A stretch of DNA of 19,167 bases from assembly GCA_000375685.1 (NCBI GenBank), contig AQVQ01000004.1, forward strand, positions 1-19,167, given 5' to 3'. This stretch comes from a crenarchaeote SCGC AAA261-N23. Lineage in GTDB: Archaea > Thermoproteota > Thermoprotei > Gearchaeales > Gearchaeaceae. Positions 7,018 to 13,112 of the stretch are shown piece by piece. How positions within the stretch are numbered: the stretch's first letter is position 1; each line of letters begins with the position of its first letter. The position numbers were made by a program, and so were the translations under genes. The notes beneath the pieces are model-generated. The model did not search any database and had not been told where the DNA came from. It saw nothing but the letters and a program-made list of their open reading frames with translations.

Positions 7018-7319
7018 CTATTCATGAACAAATTCTATAAAGTTTTCTGCATCTGGATCTGGATGTGCAGTTACTAAAATCAGTTCATTTCTTCTTCTTG
7101 ATATAACACATCTTATCTTTCCACAAGATTTAAAATGCAATATGATTCTCCACCTTTCAATCTCGCCTAAACGTAAGTTGGGCGTTTGTCTTATTCCTTC
7201 TTTACGTTCTAAAAAAGAAAGAACTTCTTGACCTAAAGGATTGTAGGATCGTTAAATTTCTTCATGTATTTCCTTATTTCATCTAAATGTTTTTTAAGAT
7301 GTTTAGATAAGATCAGCAT
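7018..7319 (-). pseudogene. Frameshifted partner gene of the DUF2283-like protein
   Basis: The ATG at 7319 lies inside the end of the upstream gene (17-bp overlap), and the frame reads MLILSKHLKKHLDEIRKYMKKFND. A one-base deletion near 7246 breaks the frame; the continuation NPLGQEVLSFLERKEGIRQT runs without a stop to FIEFVHE and a TAG at 7018-7020. The restored product would be about 100 aa. Its second half (WRIILHFKSCGKIRCVISRR, then ELILVTAHPDPD) has the strand-rich, basic look of RelE/DUF4258-like toxin domains, but I cannot assign the family. Overlap and size fit the toxin half of a two-gene module (inference). If the deletion is a sequencing error this is an intact gene. Confidence 0.6.
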
Positions 7320-7818
7320 TCATTAGAACTTTTTCACTATCCATCGTATCCTTTATTTCTATCTCTAGTCTTAACGGTATGAACGACTTATCTAAAACCA
7401 TAACTACTTCTCCTTCAAAATGGGCCCAATGCTCAGGCTCGCCCTTTGCTAAAATTATTTCTATTATTTCGTCTTCATATTTAGTATCGGAGAATTTTTG
7501 CACTTCTAATTTATTTAGAACTTTTTCACTATCCATCGTATCCTTTATTTCTATCTCTAGTCTTAACGGCCTGTATAATTTATCAAAGATCATTATTATT
7601 TCTCCTTCAAAATGGGCCCAATGCTCAGGATTTCCTTCGTTTAATCTTATAACTATTATGCCATTTTCTCTTTTTACCCTAGATTTAGCCCTAATCCTTG
7701 AAGCTTCTGCCAATAGTTCATGTGAAGATAAAGGAATATCGATGATCGGTTTATTATTCTTTAGAAAATTAGCATAATCTTCTAAGAAATTTGCATATTT
7801 TTCTAGCAAATCTTCCAT
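7303..7818 (-). CDS. Tandem-repeat protein, DUF2283-like; possible antitoxin
   Basis: A 171-aa protein with a helical N-terminus (residues 1-48, LLEKYANFLEDYANFL) followed by two near-identical units 64 residues apart, about 51-101 and 115-165. Each unit has the form IIVIRL, then EPEHWAHFEGE, then a D-K turn, then PLRLEIEIKDTMDSEKVL. The strand, acidic turn and I-E-I-x pattern recall DUF2283, a small family often encoded beside DUF4258 toxins and thought to be antitoxins; the HWAHFEGE core is not one I recognise, so the assignment is tentative. A TATA-like box at 7841-7850 lies about 28 bp before the ATG (leaderless). The 3' end overlaps the frameshifted gene at 7018-7319, consistent with a two-gene operon. 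Confidence 0.7.
   Translation of the reverse strand: MEDLLEKYANFLEDYANFLKNNKPIIDIPLSSHELLAEASRIRAKSRVKRENGIIVIRLNEGNPEHWAHFEGEIIMIFDKLYRPLRLEIEIKDTMDSEKVLNKLEVQKFSDTKYEDEIIEIILAKGEPEHWAHFEGEVVMVLDKSFIPLRLEIEIKDTMDSEKVLMNADLI
7323..7377 (-). repeat. Intragenic 55-bp exact direct repeat, unit 2 (matches 7515-7569)
   Basis: Identical over 55 bp to 7515-7569, offset 192 bp (64 codons). A second identical 30-bp block follows at the same offset (7408-7437 and 7600-7629). Exact identity including synonymous positions points to recent tandem duplication within the gene or ongoing gene conversion. Confidence 0.9.
7515..7569 (-). repeat. Intragenic 55-bp exact direct repeat, unit 1 (matches 7323-7377)
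   Basis: Partner of the repeat at 7323-7377; it encodes the same LRLEIEIKDTMDSEKVL segment in the first unit of the protein. Confidence 0.9.
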
Positions 7819-7840
7819 ATAACTTAGTTAGTTAGCAAAC

Positions 7841-7850
7841 AATATTTATT
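7841..7850 (-). promoter_or_regulatory. TATA box of the tandem-repeat gene
   Basis: AATAAATATT on the reverse strand, centred about 28 bp before the ATG at 7818. The rest of 7851-8117 shows no gene. Confidence 0.45.
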
Positions 7851-8086
7851 TTCCTCTACTTTTTCAAGCTATAATCGAACTGGCATATCTAAGTCTTTTT
7901 ATACCAAAAATTCCAATTTATCAAAACTTTAAGTAAGTCTAAAGAAAGCTCGATCTTATTGGATTTTTCTCCTATTAATTCATTCCTCCTAACAGATCTA
8001 ATGCGTTTCTACAACGTTGTTCTTTTCTCTTTAATTTAATTCTTTAATTAAAACAAGAGGGAACTTCGTACTAAATAATAGCAAAT

Positions 8087-8098
8087 AATGGTACCATT
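8087..8098. other. 12-bp perfect palindrome after the cupin gene
   Basis: AATGGTACCATT is self-complementary and sits 20 bp past the cupin stop codon. It could be part of a 3' end signal or an operator; no function is demonstrated. Confidence 0.25.
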
Positions 8099-8117
8099 TG
8101 GGTACTTTTAAGTATGA

Positions 8118-8507
8118 TTACTTACCGCAAATGCTTTCAAGAAGTTGGATACTCATATTTTCCTCATATGATATTATACAGATAAATTCAAAATCCTCGT
8201 CATATTCGTTTTCTAGCGCATGAGGAATATTAGAATTTATGAACACGAAATCACCACTTTGTACTTCCCTAATTTGATTATTCACACAAACTTTACCTTT
8301 CCCTTTTAATATTATTAATGTCTCAGTGTTCTTATGCTTATGAGATGGTATCATACCTTTAGGCTTAATAATGAAACGCCTTACAGCATATTTCTCATTA
8401 CCGTGTTCTTTCCTAACTAGCCATTGAATGTATGTATTTATAGCCCCTCTAACTATATGAAATGTCTCTGCCTCTACATCTTTGAAGTTTCCAAAAAAGT
8501 AATCCAT
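8118..8507 (-). CDS. Small single-domain cupin
   Basis: A 129-aa cytoplasmic beta-barrel protein. The first cupin motif is GMIPSHKHKNTETLIILKG (51-69) with metal ligands H56, H58 and E62; the second is GDFVFINSNIPHALEN (85-100) with the fourth ligand H96. All four metal ligands are present, so it should bind Fe, Mn or Zn. Stand-alone cupins of this size may act as isomerases, dioxygenases or ligand sensors; the substrate is not evident. The ATG at 8507 has a TATA-like GAATTTTTAAGC about 26 bp upstream (about 8529-8540). It is divergent from the decayed redox gene that begins at 8572. Confidence 0.88.
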   Translation of the reverse strand: MDYFFGNFKDVEAETFHIVRGAINTYIQWLVRKEHGNEKYAVRRFIIKPKGMIPSHKHKNTETLIILKGKGKVCVNNQIREVQSGDFVFINSNIPHALENEYDEDFEFICIISYEENMSIQLLESICGK

Positions 8508-8546
8508 GTTTTTTAATACTCTAATTTGCTTAAAAATTCGTTTAAT

Positions 8547-8570
8547 AAAATGGCGTAAAAACGCATTTTT
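8547..8570. other. Small hairpin between the divergent cupin and redox genes
   Basis: GCGT-AAAA-ACGC (8553-8564), extended by AATG/CATT with one bulged G and followed by a T run. It resembles a terminator hairpin, but it lies between divergent promoters, so it may instead be regulatory or incidental. Confidence 0.25.
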
Positions 8571-8571
8571 G

Positions 8572-8685
8572 ATGATAACAAAGGAAGTTTACGAAGAAGC
8601 TCTTAGTTTATCTAAATTCGAGGCCGTTCAATGTAAGCAAATCTTCCAAGAGATTATAAGCGTTCTAAAGAAAAGAGTTTTATAA
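8572..8685 (+). CDS. Short ORF, possible N-terminal fragment of the redox gene
   Basis: A 37-codon ORF, MITKEVYEEALSLSKFEAVQ through ISVLKKRVL. A TATA-like TTTAATAAAA at 8541-8550 is centred 26 bp before the ATG, ideal for a leaderless start. The text is helical and protein-like. It may be the true start of the decayed iron-sulfur/membrane gene that follows (their frames differ and about 50 bp of stop-rich sequence separates them) or a small independent gene. I do not recognise it. Confidence 0.35.
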   Translation: MITKEVYEEALSLSKFEAVQCKQIFQEIISVLKKRVL

Positions 8686-8735
8686 CTTTATTATGTTTAA
8701 GTTTTTCGAATAAACTATTAAACGTAACTAAGTAA

Positions 8736-9539
8736 TTTAAAGAGTTTGTTTATCTTTGTCAAGGCTGTGGTTTATGTTCTGAAGCATGTCCTAAGTATGT
8801 TGACCCAGCTAGCGTTATGATGGCTTATATATATTGTTTGATAGAATATGAACGAATTTCCTTTGGATATTTTTTATTTCTTATTTAATTTAATTTTATT
8901 TTTATTGTGTGGAATATATTGGTATTAAGAATAAGAAGATGGAAGGTTTCTTATCCTTTTATAAATTTAATTAAAGAATTTTTGAAAGAAAAAAGATTAG
9001 GGATGTTTGCTAAATTAAAAATTATAATAAATACATTTGTACATGAACTTTTATTTTTGAGACGTGCAGGTTTTCTATGCGAAGAAAATTTCCATTTTTA
9101 TGGAAGAGTTTTCATTGTATATGGATTTGGTGGAATGGTAATAATGAATTTTGTAAATCATATTCTGAATCCTAAAGGTTATCGATTTGGATTTTTTCAT
9201 CCTTTAAGTATCCTTTCATATTTGGCTTATGCAGCTATGAGCATAGGAGCTTTAATGCTATTATTGAGACGTCTTATACGGATTAATCTAAGAAAAACTA
9301 CTGATATAAGCGTTTGGCTTATGCATTCTTTGTTATTATATTTTGGAATAATAGGAATTTTATTCTTCACATCAATTAACGCTGGTTACATACTTTTAAG
9401 TTCCATTCTCTTTTACTTTTATCTTGCAGGAATTTCTTTATTATATTTATATCTTCCTCTAAGCGAAGTCGGATATTTTATATGGAAAGGCTCTTCATTG
9501 CAAACACATGTTCTTAGATCAGAATATAGAAAGATATGA
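8736..9539 (+). pseudogene. Decayed ferredoxin-membrane cytochrome-like redox subunit
   Basis: One frame runs from 8736 to 9539, broken only by a TAA at 8886. The first part reads YLCQGCGLCSEACPKYVDP, a CxxCxxCxxxCP 4Fe-4S ferredoxin motif like those of HdrC-type subunits. It has no start codon, because a TAA precedes it at 8733. The TAA at 8886 falls inside a hydrophobic stretch (YFLFLI-stop-FNFIFIVWNIL) that would otherwise be a membrane helix. The rest (210 codons from GTG 8907) has about four further membrane helices near residues 63-86, 98-121, 136-155 and 160-186, with histidines H63, H85, H98 and H140 that could ligate heme, resembling NarI/DsrM/HdrE-like subunits in layout. Probably a membrane-bound electron-transfer subunit inactivated by the stop and by loss of its N-terminus. 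A separate 210-aa membrane protein starting at GTG 8907 is the alternative reading. Confidence 0.6.
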
Positions 9540-9658
9540 ATGAAGCAAGTCTTTCTGTTAAGATTGAGAAAATGTTTGCAGGAAAAGATCATGTAGGAAC
9601 CGTTAAACATTTAGAAGGTATCGATATAATTCATTTGGAAATTTTGTTCATAACATAA
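9536..9658 (+). CDS. Tiny ORF coupled to the membrane gene
   Basis: A 40-codon ORF (MNEASLSVKIEKMFAGKDHV and on to ILFIT) whose ATG overlaps the TGA of the membrane gene (ATGA) and whose TAA overlaps the next ATG (TAATG). Such overlaps suggest an operon, but it is very short and may be the start of a truncated gene. Not recognised. Confidence 0.3.
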   Translation: MNEASLSVKIEKMFAGKDHVGTVKHLEGIDIIHLEILFIT

Positions 9659-9834
9659 TGAAGGAGAGAGGTAAGAAGTATGAAGAAGCTATTGAAGCTA
9701 AAAATCAAAGAAATATTTATAACAATTTGTGCTATTTATCTGAGTACCTGTATTTATGGATAAAAGCAACGCAGACTGATATAGGTTTATTGTTAGAAAT
9801 TAGAATATATCATCCAACAGAACTTAGTACTTAA
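9658..9834 (+). CDS. Short helical ORF
   Basis: A 58-codon ORF beginning MKERGKKYEEAIEAKNQRNI, with the A-x-E-A-x-x-x-x-N spacing of HEPN-like helical bundles and a hydrophobic YLSEYLYLWIKA segment. It overlaps the preceding tiny ORF by one base. It is too short for a complete HEPN or PaREP1 domain, so it is either a fragment or a chance ORF. From 9835 to 9983 nothing else is visible. Confidence 0.3.
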   Translation: MKERGKKYEEAIEAKNQRNIYNNLCYLSEYLYLWIKATQTDIGLLLEIRIYHPTELST

Positions 9835-9983
9835 AGTGATGAGCTGTTAAATAAATTTATGGAAATTTTTGAGAAAATTTATTATATTTAAAACTTTAGA
9901 ATTAAAAAATTTATTTAAATACTATTTTAATAAGAACGTGCAGAAAACACTCTAACATATTTAAATGCTTATATCTGGTTAGT

Positions 9984-9992
9984 TATATATTA
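9984..9992 (+). promoter_or_regulatory. TATA box of the vapB remnant at 10013
   Basis: TTATATATT is centred about 26 bp before the ATG at 10013; the transcript would begin at the start codon. Confidence 0.55.
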
Positions 9993-10012
9993 CTTATCTA
10001 GAGTATCGACCT

Positions 10013-10246
10013 ATGGGTATGTATGTTACAGTCTCTGCTAGAATGAGGAGAGAGTTGTTGGAGGAAGCTAGGAGGCTTAATATAAACACTTCTGAGCTTA
10101 TAAGGTGCACGCTTGAAAATGAGGTTCGTAGGCACAGACCGATTTTGCTTGAGGAAAGGTTAAAAGGGAAAAGGAAATCCTTGATAAGATCAACATTGAA
10201 GATATTGTTAGACTTATTCGGGAGGATAGAGAAGCTAGATGAATAA
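10013..10246 (+). pseudogene. Frameshifted vapB antitoxin without partner
   Basis: It begins MGMYVTVSARMRRELLEEAR, the standard Sulfolobales ribbon-helix-helix antitoxin start, and is typical up to about residue 50. A one-base change near 10163-10173 then throws the frame: the present product ends FGRIEKLDE at 10246, while the neighbouring frame continues as KEILDKINIEDIVRLIREDR and stops at a TGA at 10240-10242, the family's true toxin-binding tail. DNA binding may survive, but the toxin-binding C-terminus is lost. The promoter looks intact. The toxin gene is gone except for its first five codons. Confidence 0.8.
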
Positions 10247-10256
10247 ACTTTCATAA
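10239..10256 (+). pseudogene. Five-codon vapC stub
   Basis: ATG at 10239 overlaps the ancestral antitoxin stop (ATGA) and reads MNKLS then TAA. This is where the VapC partner should begin; no PIN sequence follows up to 10458, a stretch of about 200 bp with no gene visible apart from the promoter of the next pair. Confidence 0.4.
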
Positions 10257-10419
10257 TTTTAATTGGTAAGCAACTTTAAAATTCCGTGTCTTATTTTGAA
10301 ACAATTTTCCTAATTTGTTAGCAATGATAATTAACTTTAAAGAGCAATCTTGATTCTTTTAAGAATGTAAGGATAAAATATTTCTTGGTTTGCAATTGAT
10401 TAGTGGAATGACAAAATTC

Positions 10420-10427
10420 TTTATAAG
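10420..10427 (+). promoter_or_regulatory. TATA box of the AbrB-type vapBC pair
   Basis: TTTATAAG is centred about 35 bp before the ATG at 10459, giving a leader of roughly 9 bases. Confidence 0.45.
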
Positions 10428-10458
10428 ATTTAAGTATAAGTAGGAAATAATTTTAAGT

Positions 10459-10716
10459 ATGAAGAAAAAAAAAGTAGAACTTTTATTAAAAGTAGGAAGT
10501 AAAGGTCAGATTGTTCTTAGAAAAAAATTAAGAGAAGCTTTAGGAATAAGGGAAGGAAGCGTAATAAAAGTTAGTCTTGAGGATAAAAAAATAATTATTG
10601 AGCCAATTGAATGGGATAAGGAATTAAGCGAAATAAATGAAATTGCTAATGAAGTAGCTAAATATTGGCCTAAAGGATTAAGTGCTGTAGAAGCTATGAG
10701 AGAAGATAGAGAATGA
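10459..10716 (+). CDS. vapB: AbrB/SpoVT-type VapB antitoxin
   Basis: An 85-aa antitoxin with the swapped-hairpin AbrB fold at about residues 8-50: KVGSKGQIVLRKKLREALGI, then REGSVIKVSLEDKKIIIEP. It binds DNA as a dimer. The C-terminal region (51-85) ends AVEAMREDRE, the usual toxin-binding tail. It is a different antitoxin family from the ribbon-helix-helix type copies nearby. ATGA overlap with the toxin gene; expected to repress its own operon. Confidence 0.92.
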   Translation: MKKKKVELLLKVGSKGQIVLRKKLREALGIREGSVIKVSLEDKKIIIEPIEWDKELSEINEIANEVAKYWPKGLSAVEAMREDRE

Positions 10717-11141
10717 TTACCAAGGTTGTTGTTGATTCAAATGTTTTTGTTAGCTTATTTCTTAAAGGCGATATAAATAGAGATAAGGCAGTTAATTTTT
10801 TTTACAACGTTTTAAAAAATAGAAAAATTCTAATTATTATATCTGCAATAACTTTTCCAGAAGTTTGCGGTACAATAGCTAGAAGAATTTCTAATAAAGA
10901 AATTGTAAGAACAATAGAATCAAAAATTAATGAATGGATTGAAAGTAAATTGATTATAGTTGAAGAGTTGACAAAAGATAGAATAAAAATAGCTTGTGAT
11001 TGTGCTATAGAATTTGGTCTTAAAGGAGCAGATGCTATCATTGTTTCGGTTGCAAACGAATTAAACGTTCCTCTTTTAACTTTTGATGAAGAAATAAAAA
11101 GAAAGGTAAAAAATAAAGTTCAATTATTTGAAGAATATTAA
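10713..11141 (+). CDS. vapC: VapC-type PIN-domain RNase toxin
   Basis: Full-length PIN toxin of 142 aa. The catalytic acids are D8 (VVDSNVF), E50 (TFPEVCG), D107 (KGADAIIVSVA) and D125 (LLTFDEE); the K-G-A-D-A and L-x-T-F-D motifs are canonical. Metal-dependent RNA cleavage is the expected activity. It shares a 4-bp ATGA overlap with the antitoxin at 10459-10716. It converges with the reverse-strand gene at 11218; the 76-bp gap has T-rich runs that could end both transcripts. Confidence 0.95.
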   Translation: MITKVVVDSNVFVSLFLKGDINRDKAVNFFYNVLKNRKILIIISAITFPEVCGTIARRISNKEIVRTIESKINEWIESKLIIVEELTKDRIKIACDCAIEFGLKGADAIIVSVANELNVPLLTFDEEIKRKVKNKVQLFEEY

Positions 11142-11217
11142 ATTAATCCTCTATAATTTTCCTTAAGCTCTCTTATGAATTTTTTAGATAAAAGTAAGAA
11201 TTACTTTTTATTGAATG

Positions 11218-12408
11218 TTAAAGCGTTAATTTCTTAGCCGCCTCTCTATGTATTGGATCTACAAATTCGTATTTTTCATTCTCTTTTACTAAACTACTTA
11301 GATCCATCAATCTACCTAAGCTATAATTAACTGCTTCTTCGAGGATTGGTATTACAATACTTTTATAATTATCAAAGGTTTGCTTATCTATTTGAAAACT
11401 AGTTATGAGTTGCGGTTCGATTGAAAAAGTGATTCCTATATTTGCATAAATTTTACATTCTCTGTTTATAATATTTATATGTGAGTATGCAGGAGTACTG
11501 CTGGTTACTCTTTCAATTTTTAAAGAATGATTCTGAGTGATAAGATTAAGTGCTGCTATTAGTTTATGTATTCTTGGGATTAAATTCTCCGCGATCTTAT
11601 CTCCAATTACTTTAGCAGCCGGTTTTGTTCCAAGATATACGATCACTGTATCCAAGAACCTTATAATAAATTCTTTATATATTCCTAAACTTTCTATAAC
11701 CTCTTCATCACCTACATACGGAGATAGATGACTTCTTATTCTACTAAATATCTCAGTAGGAAAGGGATAGAATAAAGCCTCGCTACGCCATTCATTCTTT
11801 TCTATGTTATATATACTTATAATACCACTACCAAACGTACTTCCAGCCAGAGCTGCTATGTACGCAGATCTAGTTGTTAGTATTTTAGAACCTTGAATAA
11901 TAGTCATTAGAATAGGCGGATTCAAAGGATTCACTATTCTTATTTCAAATTTCTTTTGTGGAATCCTAAACCTAATCTCCTCTTTTCCGTTTACAATACT
12001 CTTTGCTAATTTGAAGTATATTTTATTTAACTGTTTATTCTTTGGTGCAACTTTTACGGCCATGCTCTCCAAGCTTGTCCAAAGATTTCTAAAAATCTTA
12101 ACTGCTTCTGTTACATCAATCTCATGCAATAGATCTTCTGTTAAGACTTGTGCCTTCTTATCAACTATGCACAATTTAACATAGAATAGATTACCAGCAT
12201 ATACTTTAACCTTAACACCCTTATTTACTAATCTTTTAAGAATTCTATGGTCGGTTTGACTCGTTGTGAGTAATTTAACTTTAACACCTTTCTTTACCAC
12301 ATTTAGAAGCAGGTTTGCATCATTGTTATCGATAAAAACTGCTGCAATCCATATCCTTTGCTTAGCTTCATTGATTAAATCATAGAGAATCTTCCCAGAA
12401 TTCATCAT
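11218..12408 (-). CDS. Protein with a degenerate phospholipase-D-like N-terminal domain
   Basis: A 396-aa soluble protein. Residues 1-115 look like one half of a PLD/HKD fold: KILYDLINEAKQRIWIAAVF, then GVKVKLLTTS and GVKVKVYAGN strands, and the catalytic-strand position FYVKLCIVDKKAQVLTEDLL (75-94). There the HxKxxxxD motif is YVKLCIVD: K78 and D83 remain but the catalytic histidine is Y76, so hydrolase or nuclease activity is doubtful. Residues 120-396 are unrecognised alpha/beta sequence with no membrane segment. Single-HKD proteins are nucleases or nucleic-acid binding components, including in restriction and defence systems; here a binding role is only inference. The ATG at 12408 (or 12405) is supported by the TATA box at 12437-12446. 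Confidence 0.75.
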   Translation of the reverse strand: MMNSGKILYDLINEAKQRIWIAAVFIDNNDANLLLNVVKKGVKVKLLTTSQTDHRILKRLVNKGVKVKVYAGNLFYVKLCIVDKKAQVLTEDLLHEIDVTEAVKIFRNLWTSLESMAVKVAPKNKQLNKIYFKLAKSIVNGKEEIRFRIPQKKFEIRIVNPLNPPILMTIIQGSKILTTRSAYIAALAGSTFGSGIISIYNIEKNEWRSEALFYPFPTEIFSRIRSHLSPYVGDEEVIESLGIYKEFIIRFLDTVIVYLGTKPAAKVIGDKIAENLIPRIHKLIAALNLITQNHSLKIERVTSSTPAYSHINIINRECKIYANIGITFSIEPQLITSFQIDKQTFDNYKSIVIPILEEAVNYSLGRLMDLSSLVKENEKYEFVDPIHREAAKKLTL

Positions 12409-12436
12409 AAGTTAAAATATTTTAAAGTTAATAAAT

Positions 12437-12446
12437 GTTATATAAG
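12437..12446 (-). promoter_or_regulatory. TATA box of the PLD-like gene
   Basis: CTTATATAAC on the reverse strand, centred about 33 bp before the ATG at 12408, predicting a leader of about 8 bases. Confidence 0.55.
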
Positions 12447-13112
12447 TTTTTATACAATTATTCTTTAACTCTTTCATATTCGTTTTTATGTTAAATAATT
12501 ATGATTTTTGCTTAATCCTGACAATTTCCTAGATAATATATCAGTTTAACTTATGAACTTAATTTTTTTGTTGAATTAAACAATGAATTGTTATGTAAGT
12601 TAATTTATAAGGTGCCCTTAATATCTATACCAAAACAGGTTCTGATTGAAACTAAATTTTCCATTTAAATAGTTTATTTGAAAGGGGTTTGACTTCTTCA
12701 TCAGATGTAGAAAAATCGGATTCAGCTTAAATTATGAGAAAGACCTCCACATTCTAGATTAATTAATAAATAGAAATGAGATTCCCAACAATTCTTTTAA
12801 TTATCCTTTTTCTTTAAAGTTGTTTAAAAATTCGTCAAGTTAGTATTGCTAATGCTTTCATAGAAACCTAAGAATAAGATATGCTCTACGAAGGCCTGTT
12901 TCAAGCAATTCATCTCTTCTAATTCTTGCGCCTTTTCCTTGTTAAGTACTAAAAGAAAAATGTTTATACAACGTTGGGAAAAAGTATTGCTATCTCGATA
13001 TAACTTTGTGTTGAATAGGCTACTATAAATACATAGTATTTCTTACCGCATTTTGAATGCCCAATTTATCCTTTTCAGTTGGCATGATTACTGTAATATG
13101 CTCTTAATTTGT
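12447..13112. other. Long stretch without an intact gene, probable decayed coding DNA
   Basis: No ORF of convincing length. Short protein-like runs occur on both strands: forward FDFFIRCRKIGFSLNYEKDL at about 12689-12763, and reverse LNKEKAQELEEMNCLKQAFV then HILFLGFYESISNTNLTNF at about 12819-12947, plus MPTEKDKLGIQNAVRNTMYL upstream of it at about 13023-13085. Frames change between them, as in old pseudogenes. A TATA-like AATTTATAAGG near 12602 has no start codon at the expected distance. I recognise no family, repeat array or RNA gene. Confidence 0.35.

Noticed and set aside
7379..7777. 132-codon forward ORF opposite the tandem-repeat gene
   Set aside because: It is serine- and isoleucine-rich antisense text; the apparent repeats in it merely mirror the reverse-strand gene, which has a promoter and an overlapping partner.
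9419..9610. Reverse ORF at the end of the membrane gene
   Set aside because: Opposite a coherent membrane-protein frame and the coupled ORF; no motif.
9994..10254. Reverse ORF over the vapB remnant at 10013
   Set aside because: Antisense shadow, serine/leucine-rich with no motif.
10802..11041. Reverse ORF over vapC at 10713
   Set aside because: Antisense shadow of an intact PIN gene with all four catalytic acids.
11537..11731. Forward ORF over the PLD-like gene
   Set aside because: Antisense shadow with no start signal or recognisable content.
12632..12650. CRISPR-repeat-like GATTGAAACT
   Set aside because: It occurs once; there are no regularly spaced copies or spacers.
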